15,530 nt of DNA from Bacteroidota bacterium (lineage in GTDB: Bacteria; Bacteroidota; Bacteroidia; Bacteroidales; Prolixibacteraceae): NCBI GenBank assembly GCA_013203755.1, contig JABMPI010000594.1, positions 1 to 15,530 of the forward strand. The letters run 5' to 3'. The position numbers and the translations under genes are program-made. Each line of letters starts with the position of its first letter. The stretch's first letter is position 1. The notes beneath the pieces were generated by a model that was given only the letters and a program-made list of their open reading frames with translations, searched no databases and had not been told where the DNA came from. Positions 1 to 8,116 of the stretch are shown here, one piece after another.

Positions 1-2
1 GT

Positions 3-611
3 TATAAAACAATAGATCTACATGCAGGCAAGGAAGATTTTATTCCTTCAAAAACATATATTAATTCACTGCTGGTATTATATCTTGGTTTTGGTTTCGA
101 TCCCAGAGCAGTAATTAAGGTGTTTAAAAATGAGCTCTCATTTTTTGAGGAAAGAGGAGTAGAGATGGGGGAGTTACTGTACAAAAGAATTAGGTGGAGA
201 CGAAAAAAAGGGATTTATATACTTGGAAGTGGTCCTAATATTGCGACGGCAAATCATGCCGCAATGATTCTTGGGCAGATAACAAAAATGCCAATTGTTG
301 CCATGCCGGTTTCTCAATACGATCATGCACATAAAGAAACAGCAAAAAATTCATTGGTAATAGGAATAAATCATAAAGGACCTGATTATCAGAGAACAAA
401 AAATATATTGCGAACAGTGGAAGACGCAGGGGGAAAGACATTTGAATTAAAACGTCCGATGGTTGAGAGTGTATTTAGTCCATTAACTTTTTCTATTCCG
501 TTTTTTTATGCTGCACATTATTTATCAGAAAAATTAAAGGTTGGCAATCCATTTAAAGTTGGCGAAAAAGTAACCCGCGTTGAAAAAGATACCGATTCCA
601 AAACATTATAA
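3..611 (+). CDS. SIS-domain sugar isomerase / GlmS-like protein, 5'-truncated by window edge
   Basis: The frame is open from base 3 to the TAA at 609-611, giving 202 visible residues, so the gene starts outside the window. A GTG at 120 is only an internal codon; the protein upstream of it is clearly part of the fold. The first visible stretch, HAGKEDFIPSKTYINSL, resembles the end of a first SIS domain (in GlmS-type enzymes the segment with a T/S-K-T/A-Y signature). A second SIS domain begins at YILGSGPN (about visible residue 78) and runs through QYDHAHKET and the VIGINHKG strand. SIS domains bind phosphosugars and catalyse ketose/aldose isomerisation or deglycation (GlmS isomerase half, FrlB, AgaS). 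The glutaminase half of GlmS, if present, would lie to the left. Substrate cannot be read from the fragment. It is co-directional with the aminotransferase at 813, but a 200-bp gap with a large hairpin separates them. Confidence 0.8.
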   Translation, partial: YKTIDLHAGKEDFIPSKTYINSLLVLYLGFGFDPRAVIKVFKNELSFFEERGVEMGELLYKRIRWRRKKGIYILGSGPNIATANHAAMILGQITKMPIVAMPVSQYDHAHKETAKNSLVIGINHKGPDYQRTKNILRTVEDAGGKTFELKRPMVESVFSPLTFSIPFFYAAHYLSEKLKVGNPFKVGEKVTRVEKDTDSKTL

Positions 612-642
612 TTAGTATCAGCAAGAAAACTACCTGTTTTTA

Positions 643-747
643 AGTCTTTGTAAGAAAACGGCAAAGACAAGGAGGAGTCCGTCGGCTGACGGATGACTGT
701 TTCAAAAACAAGAGTAACGCAGTATTTGGCGTTTTCTTGCAAAGACT
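643..747 (+). repeat. Structured intergenic element, copy 1 (long hairpin with conserved core)
   Basis: Bases 643-665 are the reverse complement of 725-747 with 2 exceptions in 23; one of these is a U-G pair if the plus strand is RNA and the other is a G-G mismatch. Between the arms, in order, are GACAAGG, GGAG, a small perfect hairpin (TCCGTC, loop GGCT, GACGGA; 678-693), GACTGTTT (695-702) and GTAACGCAGT (714-723). The same blocks in the same order occur at 9068-9175, but there the outer arms have a completely different sequence. The element lies between the SIS gene and the aminotransferase. It might end SIS transcription, although no clear T-tract follows. It could be a non-autonomous mobile element, a REP-like repeat or a structured RNA. 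No coding potential was seen. Confidence 0.75.
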
Positions 748-754
748 AATTATA

Positions 755-786
755 GTTGCAGGCATAAACCATTCTAAGTACTTTTA
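755..786 (+). promoter_or_regulatory. Possible Bacteroidota-type promoter for the aminotransferase gene
   Basis: A TTG at 756-758 (related to the -33 TTTG box) lies 23 bases start-to-start upstream of TACTTTTA at 779-786, which matches the Bacteroidota -7 consensus TAnnTTTG at 7 of 8 positions. This would place transcription start about 20 bases before the ATG at 813. The AT-rich context makes chance matches likely. Confidence 0.3.
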
Positions 787-812
787 AGCACAAAACCAAT
801 TGTACTTAATTT

Positions 813-1952
813 ATGATTTCACAAAAGGCCAAAGAAATAACTCCATTTATTGTTATGGAAGTTATGGAAAAAGCTACAGAAATGGAGCGCCAGGGAATTA
901 ATATAATTCACCTTGAAGTTGGCGAACCTGATTTTAACGTGCCTGCCTGTGTTTCAGACGCTGTACAAAATGCTTTTAATGAGGGACGGACGCATTATAC
1001 ACATAGTTTGGGTGATCCGGAATTACGCGAAGAAATTGCCAAACGTTATTTTACTGAATATGCTGTAACGGTTTCTCCTGACCAGGTAATAGTTACTTCG
1101 GGGAGTTCGCCTGCTATTTTACTAACACTTGGAGTTTTATGCGAAGTGGGAGATGAGATAATTTTGTCGGATCCCGGTTATGCTTGTTATCAGAATTTTA
1201 TAAAATTTATTGGTGCAAAAGCGGTGAAAATTCCAGTTTTTGAGGAAGATGGCTTTCAATACCGACCCGATGAAATTAAAAAATGTATCTCGAATAAAAC
1301 AAAAGGGATAATGATAAATAGCCCCATGAATCCTACCGGGAATTTACTTTCTCCAAATGTAATGAAGGAACTAACTCAATTTAAACCTCCCATTATTTCG
1401 GATGAAATTTATCACGGACTGGTTTATGAAAATCGTGCACATTCCATTTTAGAATATTCAGATAATGCATTTGTTTTAAATGGTTTTTCAAAACTGTTTG
1501 CCATGACAGGCTTGCGATTGGGTTACGTAATAGCACACAAAGATTGTGTTCGTGCTATGCAGAAGTTACAGCAAAATTTGTTTATTTGTGCAAGTTCAAC
1601 TGCTCAACGTGCAGGAATTGCAGCACTTAGGTCGGCTTCTAACGAAGTAGCAATAATGAAAGAGACATACAATAAACGTAGGAAATATCTCATTAATAGA
1701 CTTCGGGAACTTGGCTTTGAAATAAAAGTTCCTCCAACCGGAGCTTTTTATGTTTTTGTAAATGCAAAACATCTTTCAACCGATAGTTATAAGTTGGCTT
1801 TTGATATTTTGGAAAAAGCACATGTTGGTGTAACACCCGGAATTGATTTTGGCGATAATGGAGAAGGTTTTCTGCGCTTTTCGTATGCCAATTCAATCGA
1901 CAACATAGCAGAAGGAATGAATCGCCTGGAAAAGTATCTTGTAAACTTATAA
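813..1952 (+). CDS. PLP-dependent class I aminotransferase (aspartate aminotransferase-like)
   Basis: This is a complete 379-residue protein, the normal length for fold-type I aminotransferases of the AspC/AlaT-like gamma group. Visible signatures are GEPDFNVP near residue 37, the cofactor loop TSGSSPA at 95-101, SPMNPTGN (Asn173), ISDEIYHG (Asp197 pairs with the pyridine nitrogen, Tyr200) and the Schiff-base lysine in NGFSKLFAMTGLRLGY (Lys227, followed by the phosphate-binding arginine). Arg355 in FLRFSYANS should bind the substrate alpha-carboxylate. It would exchange an amino group between an amino acid and a 2-oxoacid in the cytoplasm; the specific amino acid cannot be told. The ATG has no Shine-Dalgarno sequence, as is common in Bacteroidota. 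It is convergent with the sulfatase gene, and nothing ties it to inositol or glycan use. Confidence 0.9.
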   Translation: MISQKAKEITPFIVMEVMEKATEMERQGINIIHLEVGEPDFNVPACVSDAVQNAFNEGRTHYTHSLGDPELREEIAKRYFTEYAVTVSPDQVIVTSGSSPAILLTLGVLCEVGDEIILSDPGYACYQNFIKFIGAKAVKIPVFEEDGFQYRPDEIKKCISNKTKGIMINSPMNPTGNLLSPNVMKELTQFKPPIISDEIYHGLVYENRAHSILEYSDNAFVLNGFSKLFAMTGLRLGYVIAHKDCVRAMQKLQQNLFICASSTAQRAGIAALRSASNEVAIMKETYNKRRKYLINRLRELGFEIKVPPTGAFYVFVNAKHLSTDSYKLAFDILEKAHVGVTPGIDFGDNGEGFLRFSYANSIDNIAEGMNRLEKYLVNL

Positions 1953-2026
1953 TAGTAATTGGTCTGAGAAATGACCCTTCATTCCCTCGCAGGAGGTAAT
2001 ATCATAGAGTTCTCCCCAATCCCTAA

Positions 2027-3625
2027 TTACTTATTATTCAATTTATTCATAGGATGGTCGCTGGGGCGAAGTTTTGCCCGTTCTCTTTCGTGTGCTGGTA
2101 ACGATTTATTATAAGTTGAACCAAAACCACCTGTTTGATGATAAACGTAATTCTGCCAGGGATCGTTTCCTTCAATCCTGGGATCGTTTGTCTCTTTCAG
2201 ATAGTCCATTAATTGTTTCGAAATAACTTCTTTTATTTCAGCATATTCCGGATTATAAGCAAGGTTATTTATTTGTCCCGGATCATTGTGAACGTCGTAC
2301 AATTCTTCACCAGATCGTTTGCCAAAGTTTAATTCATAGTATTCCGGAAATATGTTTTCATTCTCAATTAAAAAAGCTTTTGTAGGACAAGCATCCACAT
2401 CACCATGGGCAGTTTTATTAGATGATATAAAATCGGGACCACCGGTTGGCCATCTTTCCGGTTCAAAATTTCGGATGTAAAGATAGTCGTGCGTTCGTAT
2501 TGCTCTCGCCGGATAGGTTCCACCCTCCGGTCTGCAATAAGTGTGTCTTTCTAATGCAGTAAATACTCTATCCCGCGAAGGTTCAACAATACCTTCTTTT
2601 TCTGAAGTTAAAATTGAGAGTAGGCTTTTTCCTGTCATTTCCTTCGGAATTTGCAAACCAATTGCCTCTAGAATGGTTGGAGCCAAATCGGTTAAACTTA
2701 CCAGATCATCTACTTTTCTGCCCCCTTTAACTTTCTCTCCCCAACGTATTGCCAAAGGCATGTGTGTGCCCCAGTCGTAGAGGTTTACCTTTGCCCGCGG
2801 AAATGGCATCCCATTATCGGAGGTTACAATTACAATTGTATTTTCTAATTCCCCGGCCTGTTCCAATTCATAAATCATTCCTGCAAGGTGCGTATCGTAC
2901 CACATAATTTCGTAGTAATAATCGGCAATATCGTTACGAATTATCTCATTGTCGGGCCAAAAATCAGGGACTTTAATGTCATTAATATTAATACCAGCCT
3001 CTTTTTCTCCAACTCCAAATTGGTATTCGCGATGTGGTTCGGTTGAGCCAAACCAGAAGAAAAATGGAGAATTCTTAGGTCGGTCATTTAAAAAATCTTT
3101 AAAGTTGGCAGTGTAATTTCTTTTGTCAATTCCGTAAGCAATTTCCTTTTCCAAACGGCTGTTATATTCTTTAATTAATGGTTCTTTTTCGAGCCCCAAA
3201 TAATCCCAATTTCCGGGTGCCCATCCTTTTCCTGTGTAGCCAACATGAAAGCTATTATCATCGAGAATGTGTGTAAATAGTTTTAAATCTTTTGGAATAG
3301 CTCCCATTAATAATCCAGCTTCTTCAGTTCTCCATATTTCCTGTCCACTCAATATTGCCGTGCGCGAAGGAGTACACGACGGACATGCAGAAAATGCATT
3401 CGTAAACAAAACCCCCTCTTCTGTAATTCTATCGAAGGCCGGAGTTTTAATAACTTTATTTCCAGATGCACCAGTATGCAACCACGATTGATCGTCGGCT
3501 AAAACCAACAGAATATTTGGTGATTTTTGATCAACTTTTTCTATTGAAAAATTTTTGCATCCAATTATTACAATCAAAGTCAAAAGAATTGCGAAATGCC
3601 TGAATTTAATTTTATTGATATTCAT
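2027..3625 (-). CDS. Secreted sulfatase lipoprotein, N-sulfoglucosamine sulfohydrolase-like (S1_8-like)
   Basis: This is a complete protein of 532 residues. The N-terminus is a lipoprotein signal with lipobox IIGC (Cys23). The mature part opens with LLVLADDQS (Asp44/Asp45, metal ligands), followed by SCTPSRTAILSG, the C-x-P-S-R motif in which Cys84 is converted to formylglycine. TSDNGMPFPRAKVNLYDWGT holds the second metal site and closely resembles human SGSH in layout. RAIRTHDYLYIRNF and the GEELYDVHNDPGQINNLA tail are typical of sulfatase C-terminal domains. The family hydrolyses sulfate esters or, in SGSH, the N-sulfate of glucosamine; I infer the S1_8-like assignment from memory of SGSH, and the substrate is uncertain. 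Activity requires an anaerobic or FGE-type maturase, which is not in the window. The gene follows the GH92 gene by 54 bases in the same direction, so the two probably act on the same glycan in the periplasm or at the cell surface. Confidence 0.88.
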   Translation of the reverse strand: MNINKIKFRHFAILLTLIVIIGCKNFSIEKVDQKSPNILLVLADDQSWLHTGASGNKVIKTPAFDRITEEGVLFTNAFSACPSCTPSRTAILSGQEIWRTEEAGLLMGAIPKDLKLFTHILDDNSFHVGYTGKGWAPGNWDYLGLEKEPLIKEYNSRLEKEIAYGIDKRNYTANFKDFLNDRPKNSPFFFWFGSTEPHREYQFGVGEKEAGININDIKVPDFWPDNEIIRNDIADYYYEIMWYDTHLAGMIYELEQAGELENTIVIVTSDNGMPFPRAKVNLYDWGTHMPLAIRWGEKVKGGRKVDDLVSLTDLAPTILEAIGLQIPKEMTGKSLLSILTSEKEGIVEPSRDRVFTALERHTYCRPEGGTYPARAIRTHDYLYIRNFEPERWPTGGPDFISSNKTAHGDVDACPTKAFLIENENIFPEYYELNFGKRSGEELYDVHNDPGQINNLAYNPEYAEIKEVISKQLMDYLKETNDPRIEGNDPWQNYVYHQTGGFGSTYNKSLPAHERERAKLRPSDHPMNKLNNK

Positions 3626-3679
3626 TATTTGTTCAATTTATTTCAACGACAGTGAAGTTAATAATTAAATTGAGTTCAA

Positions 3680-5947
3680 TTAATTCCCCCAATTAGTAGG
3701 AGTTGCAGACATTTCAAATACAAGTTTATCGCAGGCAACTAAATTAGCATGGTTGATAAATGGTTTTGTTATTGATTTCCCGTCCATGGTCAGCGATTTT
3801 ATGTACTTATTTCCTTTTGCCACACCTTCCGCAATAATTGTAACGGTTTTGTTGTATGGAGCTGGCAAGCGAAGCGTAATTTTGGGAAATAAAGGAGAAC
3901 CAATAGCGTATTGTCCGTCGCCGGGGCAAACCGGGTAAAAACCCATACTACTGAAGATTAGCCAGGCCGACATCTGTCCACAATCATCGTTTCCTGATAA
4001 ACCATCCGGGGCATTTTTATAATTGAGTGGTGTGTGTTCCCAAATTTTTTCCTGTGTTCGGGAAGGATTACCAGCGTAATTGTACAAATAAATAAAATGA
4101 TGTCCGGGTTCGTTTCTGTGCTGAAAATGACCTTCATCGAAATTCCGATCCAGCATACTTGTAAATTTCTCTTTTCCGCCCGTTAATGAAATAAGTCCTT
4201 CCACATCTTGCATTGCACAAAATAAATAAGTCCATTTGCCGCCTTCGGTAATTCCTTCTTCCACAATCTGGTCCGACTCATCAACATGTGAATTTATCTC
4301 ATTTAAAAAACTTCCATCGTAATTACGTGCACTCATAAATCCGGTTTCAGAACTATATACATTTCTGAAATTTTTACTTCGGTTCATAAAATAATTGTAA
4401 TCCTCAGTTTTACCCAAACCTTTTGCAATTTGAGCCACACAAAAATCGTCATAAGCAAATTCAAGCGTTCGGGAAACCGATTCCGCAGTTTTATCGGCAG
4501 GAACATACCCCTTTTCTTTGTACCAGATAAGTCCACCACGTCCTTCGTAAAGTTTAGTTTCTTCCCGGTCTGCCCACCGCATATTTGCATCATTATCCGG
4601 AGGAGTCATGGCATTTTTATATACCGCTGAATAAGCTTTATTTAAATTGTAATCTTTGAATCCTTTTACAAAGGCATCAGCAACAACAGCATCCGCATGA
4701 GTTCCAATCATAATATTGGAATAGGTAGGGTTACACCATTTTGGCATCCAGCCACCTTCATCATACATTTGCAGAAGCGACTGAATCATAGGATTTACAT
4801 GTTCCGGAGCGATGATTGTTAACCATGGATGTTGTGCCCTGAACGTATCCCAAAGTGAATAATCATTGTAACTTACTCCATTGTGAATGGTATCGTCAAA
4901 AGCGCTGTAATATTTTCCGTATTCCGAAAAAATACGTGGATACTGCAAGGTTCGATGTAAGGATGTATAAAAAACAATTTTTTGATCCTCTGTTCCTCCA
5001 TCAACTAAAACCCGATCTACATACTTTTTCCAATCGGCCTTATTTCCGCTAACAACTTGTTGAAAATCCCAATCCGGTATTTCCTTGCTTAAGTTTTCGC
5101 GTGCTTGTTCAATACTAATAAACGAGCTTGCTATTTTTACCTGAAGAATCTCGTCTTTCTTTGTGTCGAAATAAACATATCCTCCAAGGTGGTCTCCGTT
5201 TTGTTCAGTCCTGTTTTCAAAAAACTGATTCTGGTTCCAAATTCCCTTGCGGGAAAATGGTTTTGAAAACTGCATAACAAAGTAGCCTTTGAAATTTGGA
5301 ACATCGGGTCCAAGCATATAAGAATAACGATCAGAATTATATCCAATAATTTCGTTTGATTCAGGTAAAATATGAATATAACCTTCAAATTCTTTTTTGT
5401 CTGTGATTTTACGACTTGCCTCAACAAAAATGTGATTATCGCTTCCGGCAGGAAAAGAAACATTAAAAATGGCACAACGTAATGTGGACGCCATTTCCGT
5501 TTTGATTTTTTTTCCATTTTTTGCTTTGGCTTCTACCGAATAAAAATAAGGCGAAGCTTTTTCACTTTCATGGCTAATTTTCTGTGCCCTTTCATCTGGT
5601 GATATTTTTATTTCACCAGATGATGGAAGTAAGGATACAAAACCATAATCTCCCATCCAAATGGCAGGTTGATGCGTACCTATAAAACCAATTAAAGTTG
5701 AATCTTTATAATTGTAAGGGTTCTGGCTAATGTAGTTCTCCCTTGTCATTGCACACCATTGAGTCATTGCAAAAGGTGGTGCTACAGACGGAATTGTTCC
5801 ACCATAATCAGATTCGCTGGGGCCGGTTGAACCAATAAACGAATTTATATATTCAACGGTATCTTTTTCTTTAACATTATTGGTATTGCATGAAATTAAA
5901 CCTGAAACAATTAATGCTATTACAATCAATTTATTCCTCATTACCAT
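3680..5947 (-). CDS. GH92 family alpha-mannosidase lipoprotein
   Basis: The 755-residue length is normal for GH92 exo-alpha-mannosidases, which are calcium-dependent and inverting. Residues 1-20 form a lipoprotein signal (LISC, Cys20). The N-terminal beta domain starts with YINSFIGSTG and contains THQPAIWMGDYGFVSLLP. The catalytic alpha/alpha barrel has SLWDTFRAQHPWLTI (about 364-378), EGGWMPKW, HVDESDQIVEEGITEGGKW (Glu568 is the candidate general acid), HRNEPGHHFIYLYNYAG (610-626) and GLSGNDDCGQMSAW (649-662, Asp654/Asp655 the candidate base region). The loops around the acid (TEGGKWTY rather than the common TEGNAWQY) and before the calcium site differ from the usual consensus, so the linkage specificity may be unusual. 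ATGs at 5947 and 5941 are both possible starts and differ by only two residues. The gene lies 31 bases after the unknown secreted protein and before the sulfatase, so it is probably cotranscribed with both. Confidence 0.93.
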   Translation of the reverse strand: MVMRNKLIVIALIVSGLISCNTNNVKEKDTVEYINSFIGSTGPSESDYGGTIPSVAPPFAMTQWCAMTRENYISQNPYNYKDSTLIGFIGTHQPAIWMGDYGFVSLLPSSGEIKISPDERAQKISHESEKASPYFYSVEAKAKNGKKIKTEMASTLRCAIFNVSFPAGSDNHIFVEASRKITDKKEFEGYIHILPESNEIIGYNSDRYSYMLGPDVPNFKGYFVMQFSKPFSRKGIWNQNQFFENRTEQNGDHLGGYVYFDTKKDEILQVKIASSFISIEQARENLSKEIPDWDFQQVVSGNKADWKKYVDRVLVDGGTEDQKIVFYTSLHRTLQYPRIFSEYGKYYSAFDDTIHNGVSYNDYSLWDTFRAQHPWLTIIAPEHVNPMIQSLLQMYDEGGWMPKWCNPTYSNIMIGTHADAVVADAFVKGFKDYNLNKAYSAVYKNAMTPPDNDANMRWADREETKLYEGRGGLIWYKEKGYVPADKTAESVSRTLEFAYDDFCVAQIAKGLGKTEDYNYFMNRSKNFRNVYSSETGFMSARNYDGSFLNEINSHVDESDQIVEEGITEGGKWTYLFCAMQDVEGLISLTGGKEKFTSMLDRNFDEGHFQHRNEPGHHFIYLYNYAGNPSRTQEKIWEHTPLNYKNAPDGLSGNDDCGQMSAWLIFSSMGFYPVCPGDGQYAIGSPLFPKITLRLPAPYNKTVTIIAEGVAKGNKYIKSLTMDGKSITKPFINHANLVACDKLVFEMSATPTNWGN

Positions 5948-5978
5948 TTAATTAATTTACTATTTTTCTTAAGGAGTA

Positions 5979-6950
5979 TTATTTTTTCGAATTGTCAAAA
6001 AGGTTTAAGTAAGAGACATTCTGTATGTTGTAACTGGATGAATAAACCTGGAATTTTCCTTTCTCATCTAAAACAACTCCGGCAGCGGCTTTAAAATTTG
6101 ATTCCTTTTTACAATTAAAAGTTTTAGAAGCCATTTTTGTCAATTCAAAATTTCCTGAAACTGTTTCTTTCAATTGAAATAAATCAGCAATATTTTCACC
6201 CTTTTTATTTTGTCCCAAACCGATCAAATACAATTCATTATCATTAAAAACAAATAGATTGATGTTTTGGTACGATTCCCATTTTTTGTCAATCCAATCC
6301 TTTCTTGATGCATTTTCTATTTCAATTGTTCCGGTTTTTTCAAAATTTACTTTTCCCAATTTTTTGTAATCGCAGGTATAAAAATCAAGATGTTTTGTAT
6401 CCCAGTCGCCCACTGCAATTAAAGCTTTGTTTTTATACTTTGTTAATCCCACGCAACCTGCCGTTGACCGCAAAGGTTTACCCTCTCTTTCAATTACCGA
6501 AATTGGCTCTGTTGTTGGCTCTTCAGGCTTTGAAATATCATAAATACAAACTTTAGAAATATCTTTTTTTGAATTGTCTTCAATTCCAACCGCCATAAAA
6601 TTCTGAAAAATCTGAAATCCGCCCGAATGTTTAAATGGCTTTTTCATCAGATTATTTACCGAGATTACCTTATTTGTTGTCCCCAATTTAATTACGGAAT
6701 AATAGGCGTAAGTATCTGAACTTCCGGATAAAATGGCGTATTCTTCACTCTCTAATTTGATGTATTGAATACCTTGAATATGCCCACCACGATTATTAAT
6801 TTCTAAGTTATTAGTATACCGAGTACTCTGAGGTTCACTATTAATATTCTTGAAATTATTGATTACTGACTCTTGGGAATAAATTTTTCCGGCAAAACCA
6901 GAAATCAATAATAAGCAGATGAAAAATATTTTTTGAAAGTGTACCTTCAT
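5979..6950 (-). CDS. Secreted protein of unknown function, beta-strand-rich (propeller-like)
   Basis: The protein has 323 residues with a Sec signal peptide (KIFFICLLLISGFAG, probable cleavage near IYSQ-ES). I do not recognise the family. After the signal the sequence is a series of short hydrophobic strands broken by polar turns: HIQGIQYIKL, YAILSGSSDTYAYYSVIKL, GGFQIFQNFMAVGIEDN, KVCIYDISKPEEP, GCVGLTKYKNKALIAVGDWD, NLFVFNDNELYLIGLGQN and KFQVYSSSYNIQNVSYL. The repeated 'short strand, aromatic, Gly-Asp or Asn turn, strand' pattern suggests a beta-propeller with about five to six blades; this is inference only. No catalytic motif, lipobox or transmembrane segment beyond the signal was seen. 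It is the first gene before GH92 (31-base gap) and sulfatase on the same strand, so it probably binds or processes the same secreted glycan or lipid substrate. Its own promoter candidate is just upstream. Confidence 0.8.
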   Translation of the reverse strand: MKVHFQKIFFICLLLISGFAGKIYSQESVINNFKNINSEPQSTRYTNNLEINNRGGHIQGIQYIKLESEEYAILSGSSDTYAYYSVIKLGTTNKVISVNNLMKKPFKHSGGFQIFQNFMAVGIEDNSKKDISKVCIYDISKPEEPTTEPISVIEREGKPLRSTAGCVGLTKYKNKALIAVGDWDTKHLDFYTCDYKKLGKVNFEKTGTIEIENASRKDWIDKKWESYQNINLFVFNDNELYLIGLGQNKKGENIADLFQLKETVSGNFELTKMASKTFNCKKESNFKAAAGVVLDEKGKFQVYSSSYNIQNVSYLNLFDNSKK

Positions 6951-6974
6951 ATTCCGGCATTTTTATTGAAAAAT

Positions 6975-6982
6975 CAAAATTA
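6975..6982 (-). promoter_or_regulatory. Candidate -7 box for the secreted-protein/GH92/sulfatase set
   Basis: On the minus strand this reads TAATTTTG, an exact match to the Bacteroidota -7 consensus TAnnTTTG, 25 bases before the ATG of the secreted unknown protein. No TTTG -33 box is present at the right distance. It sits directly after the terminator hairpin of the inositol operon, which fits a separate transcription unit. Confidence 0.35.
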
Positions 6983-6992
6983 TAAAGATAAG

Positions 6993-7037
6993 GTGTAAAA
7001 AATCCATTTTTATTTTATCAAAATGGATAATCTACAC
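6993..7037 (-). terminator. Rho-independent-type terminator after iolG
   Basis: The inverted repeat ATCCATTTT (7002-7010) / AAAATGGAT (7020-7028) is perfect over 9 bp with a 9-base loop. An outer pair GTGTA/TACAC (6993-6997 and 7033-7037) is separated from it by a 4x4 internal loop. Read on the minus strand, the stem is followed at once by a run of T, as expected for an intrinsic terminator about 60 bases after the iolG stop. The stem is AT-rich, so it may be weak. The plus strand also has a T run after it, so it could act in both directions. Confidence 0.55.
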
Positions 7038-7088
7038 TTTTTTTGAACCATGTAATTCTAAAAGAAACAAGGTTCTATGGATTGCTAT

Positions 7089-8102
7089 TTAACCTAAAAT
7101 CTCACTCATCTGAACTGGTCTGTTTTCTTCAACCGACTTTTTAGCGGCTAATCCAATTGCAATAGAAAGCAAGCCATCTTTGCCATCAACAGGCATTTCG
7201 CTACCAGAAACCAAAGCATCTACAAATTCCCTTACTTCCTGGTTGTACGATGCATCATATCTTTCAAGGAAAAAGTGTAAGGGCAGGTCGCTTGAAACAC
7301 CTGCCTCTGTATAAAGTTTATGGTTGTTAGGGAAATTGTTTTCAGCCTGCGCCATTCCTTTGCTTCCAAAAACTTCCAATCTCTGGTCGTAACCGTAAAC
7401 TGCTTTTCTGCAGTTGTCGATTACCGCAAATGTATTGTCTTCAAATGTTAATGTAATCACAGCGGTATCAATGTCACCCGCTTTCCCAATCTCAGGGTCA
7501 ACCATAACTGCACCTTTAGCAAATACCTCTTTTACCTGTTTGCCTGAAATGTAACGTGCCATATCAAAATCATGGATGGTCATATCCAGAAACATTCCTC
7601 CTGATACTTTTATATACGAAACGGGTGGTGGTCCGGGGTCGCGGCTTGTAATTTTCACAATCTGCGGATCGCCAATTGCATCGTTTAAAACCAGTTGTTT
7701 AATTTTTTTGAATTCCGGGTCGAAACGGCGGTTAAACCCAAGCATTAATTTTACTCCACTTTCTTTTACAATTTCCAAAACCTCTTTTACCCGTTCGAGC
7801 GAAAGATCCAGTGGTTTTTCGCAGAAAATTTGTTTTCCTGCTTTTGCAGCTTGTACTACGTAATTGGCGTGTGTGTCGGTTGGCGAGCAAATAACTACTG
7901 CATCCAATTCTGGAACTGCCAGCAATTCATCAAAAGTTTTAACGAAAATTGGAATGTTAAATTCATCCGCGATTGCTTTCGATTCGTCCAAAAGATCCAT
8001 TACTGCAACAACTTGCAATTCAGGGAAATTACGGCATAAATTTTTAAGGTGGATTTTTCCAATTCTGCCTAATCCGGCTACGGCTATTTTTATTTTATTC
8101 AT
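7089..8102 (-). CDS. iolG: Inositol 2-dehydrogenase (Gfo/Idh/MocA family)
   Basis: The protein has 337 residues, the standard length. It oxidises myo-inositol to 2-keto-myo-inositol (scyllo-inosose) with NAD+ in the cytoplasm, the first step of inositol catabolism. The Rossmann fold opens with IAVAGLGRIGKIHLKNL (G-x-G-x-x-G, residues 6-22). CEKPLDLS carries the family Lys96 of the E-K-P motif. GGMFLDMTIHDFDMARY supplies Asp173 and His177, the expected catalytic pair, and GFNRRFDPEF is typical of IolG and close relatives. Gfo/Idh/MocA enzymes vary in substrate, but the adjoining iolE, iolA, iolD and iolC genes make inositol the best call; scyllo-inositol or another inositol isomer remains possible. 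The gene starts 14 bases after iolE ends, and the candidate terminator follows it, so it is the last gene of the operon. Confidence 0.88.
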   Translation of the reverse strand: MNKIKIAVAGLGRIGKIHLKNLCRNFPELQVVAVMDLLDESKAIADEFNIPIFVKTFDELLAVPELDAVVICSPTDTHANYVVQAAKAGKQIFCEKPLDLSLERVKEVLEIVKESGVKLMLGFNRRFDPEFKKIKQLVLNDAIGDPQIVKITSRDPGPPPVSYIKVSGGMFLDMTIHDFDMARYISGKQVKEVFAKGAVMVDPEIGKAGDIDTAVITLTFEDNTFAVIDNCRKAVYGYDQRLEVFGSKGMAQAENNFPNNHKLYTEAGVSSDLPLHFFLERYDASYNQEVREFVDALVSGSEMPVDGKDGLLSIAIGLAAKKSVEENRPVQMSEILG

Positions 8103-8116
8103 TTTGGTTTATTTTT

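Noticed and set aside
120..611. Separate small gene starting at a GTG at 120
   Set aside because: The frame is open to the left edge and the upstream residues form part of an SIS domain, so this is the 3' part of a larger gene.
1953..2026. Terminator between the convergent aminotransferase and sulfatase genes
   Set aside because: Only a 4-bp CCTC/GAGG hairpin and a scattered TAATT symmetry are visible, with no T-tract.
5137..5517. 126-residue minus-strand reading frame
   Set aside because: It lies wholly within the GH92 gene in another frame and has a composition expected of an out-of-frame translation.
7045..7075. GAACC/GGTTC hairpin just after iolG as terminator
   Set aside because: The arms are only 5 bp with a long loop and no T run on the iolG transcript side; the hairpin at 7002-7028 is a better candidate.
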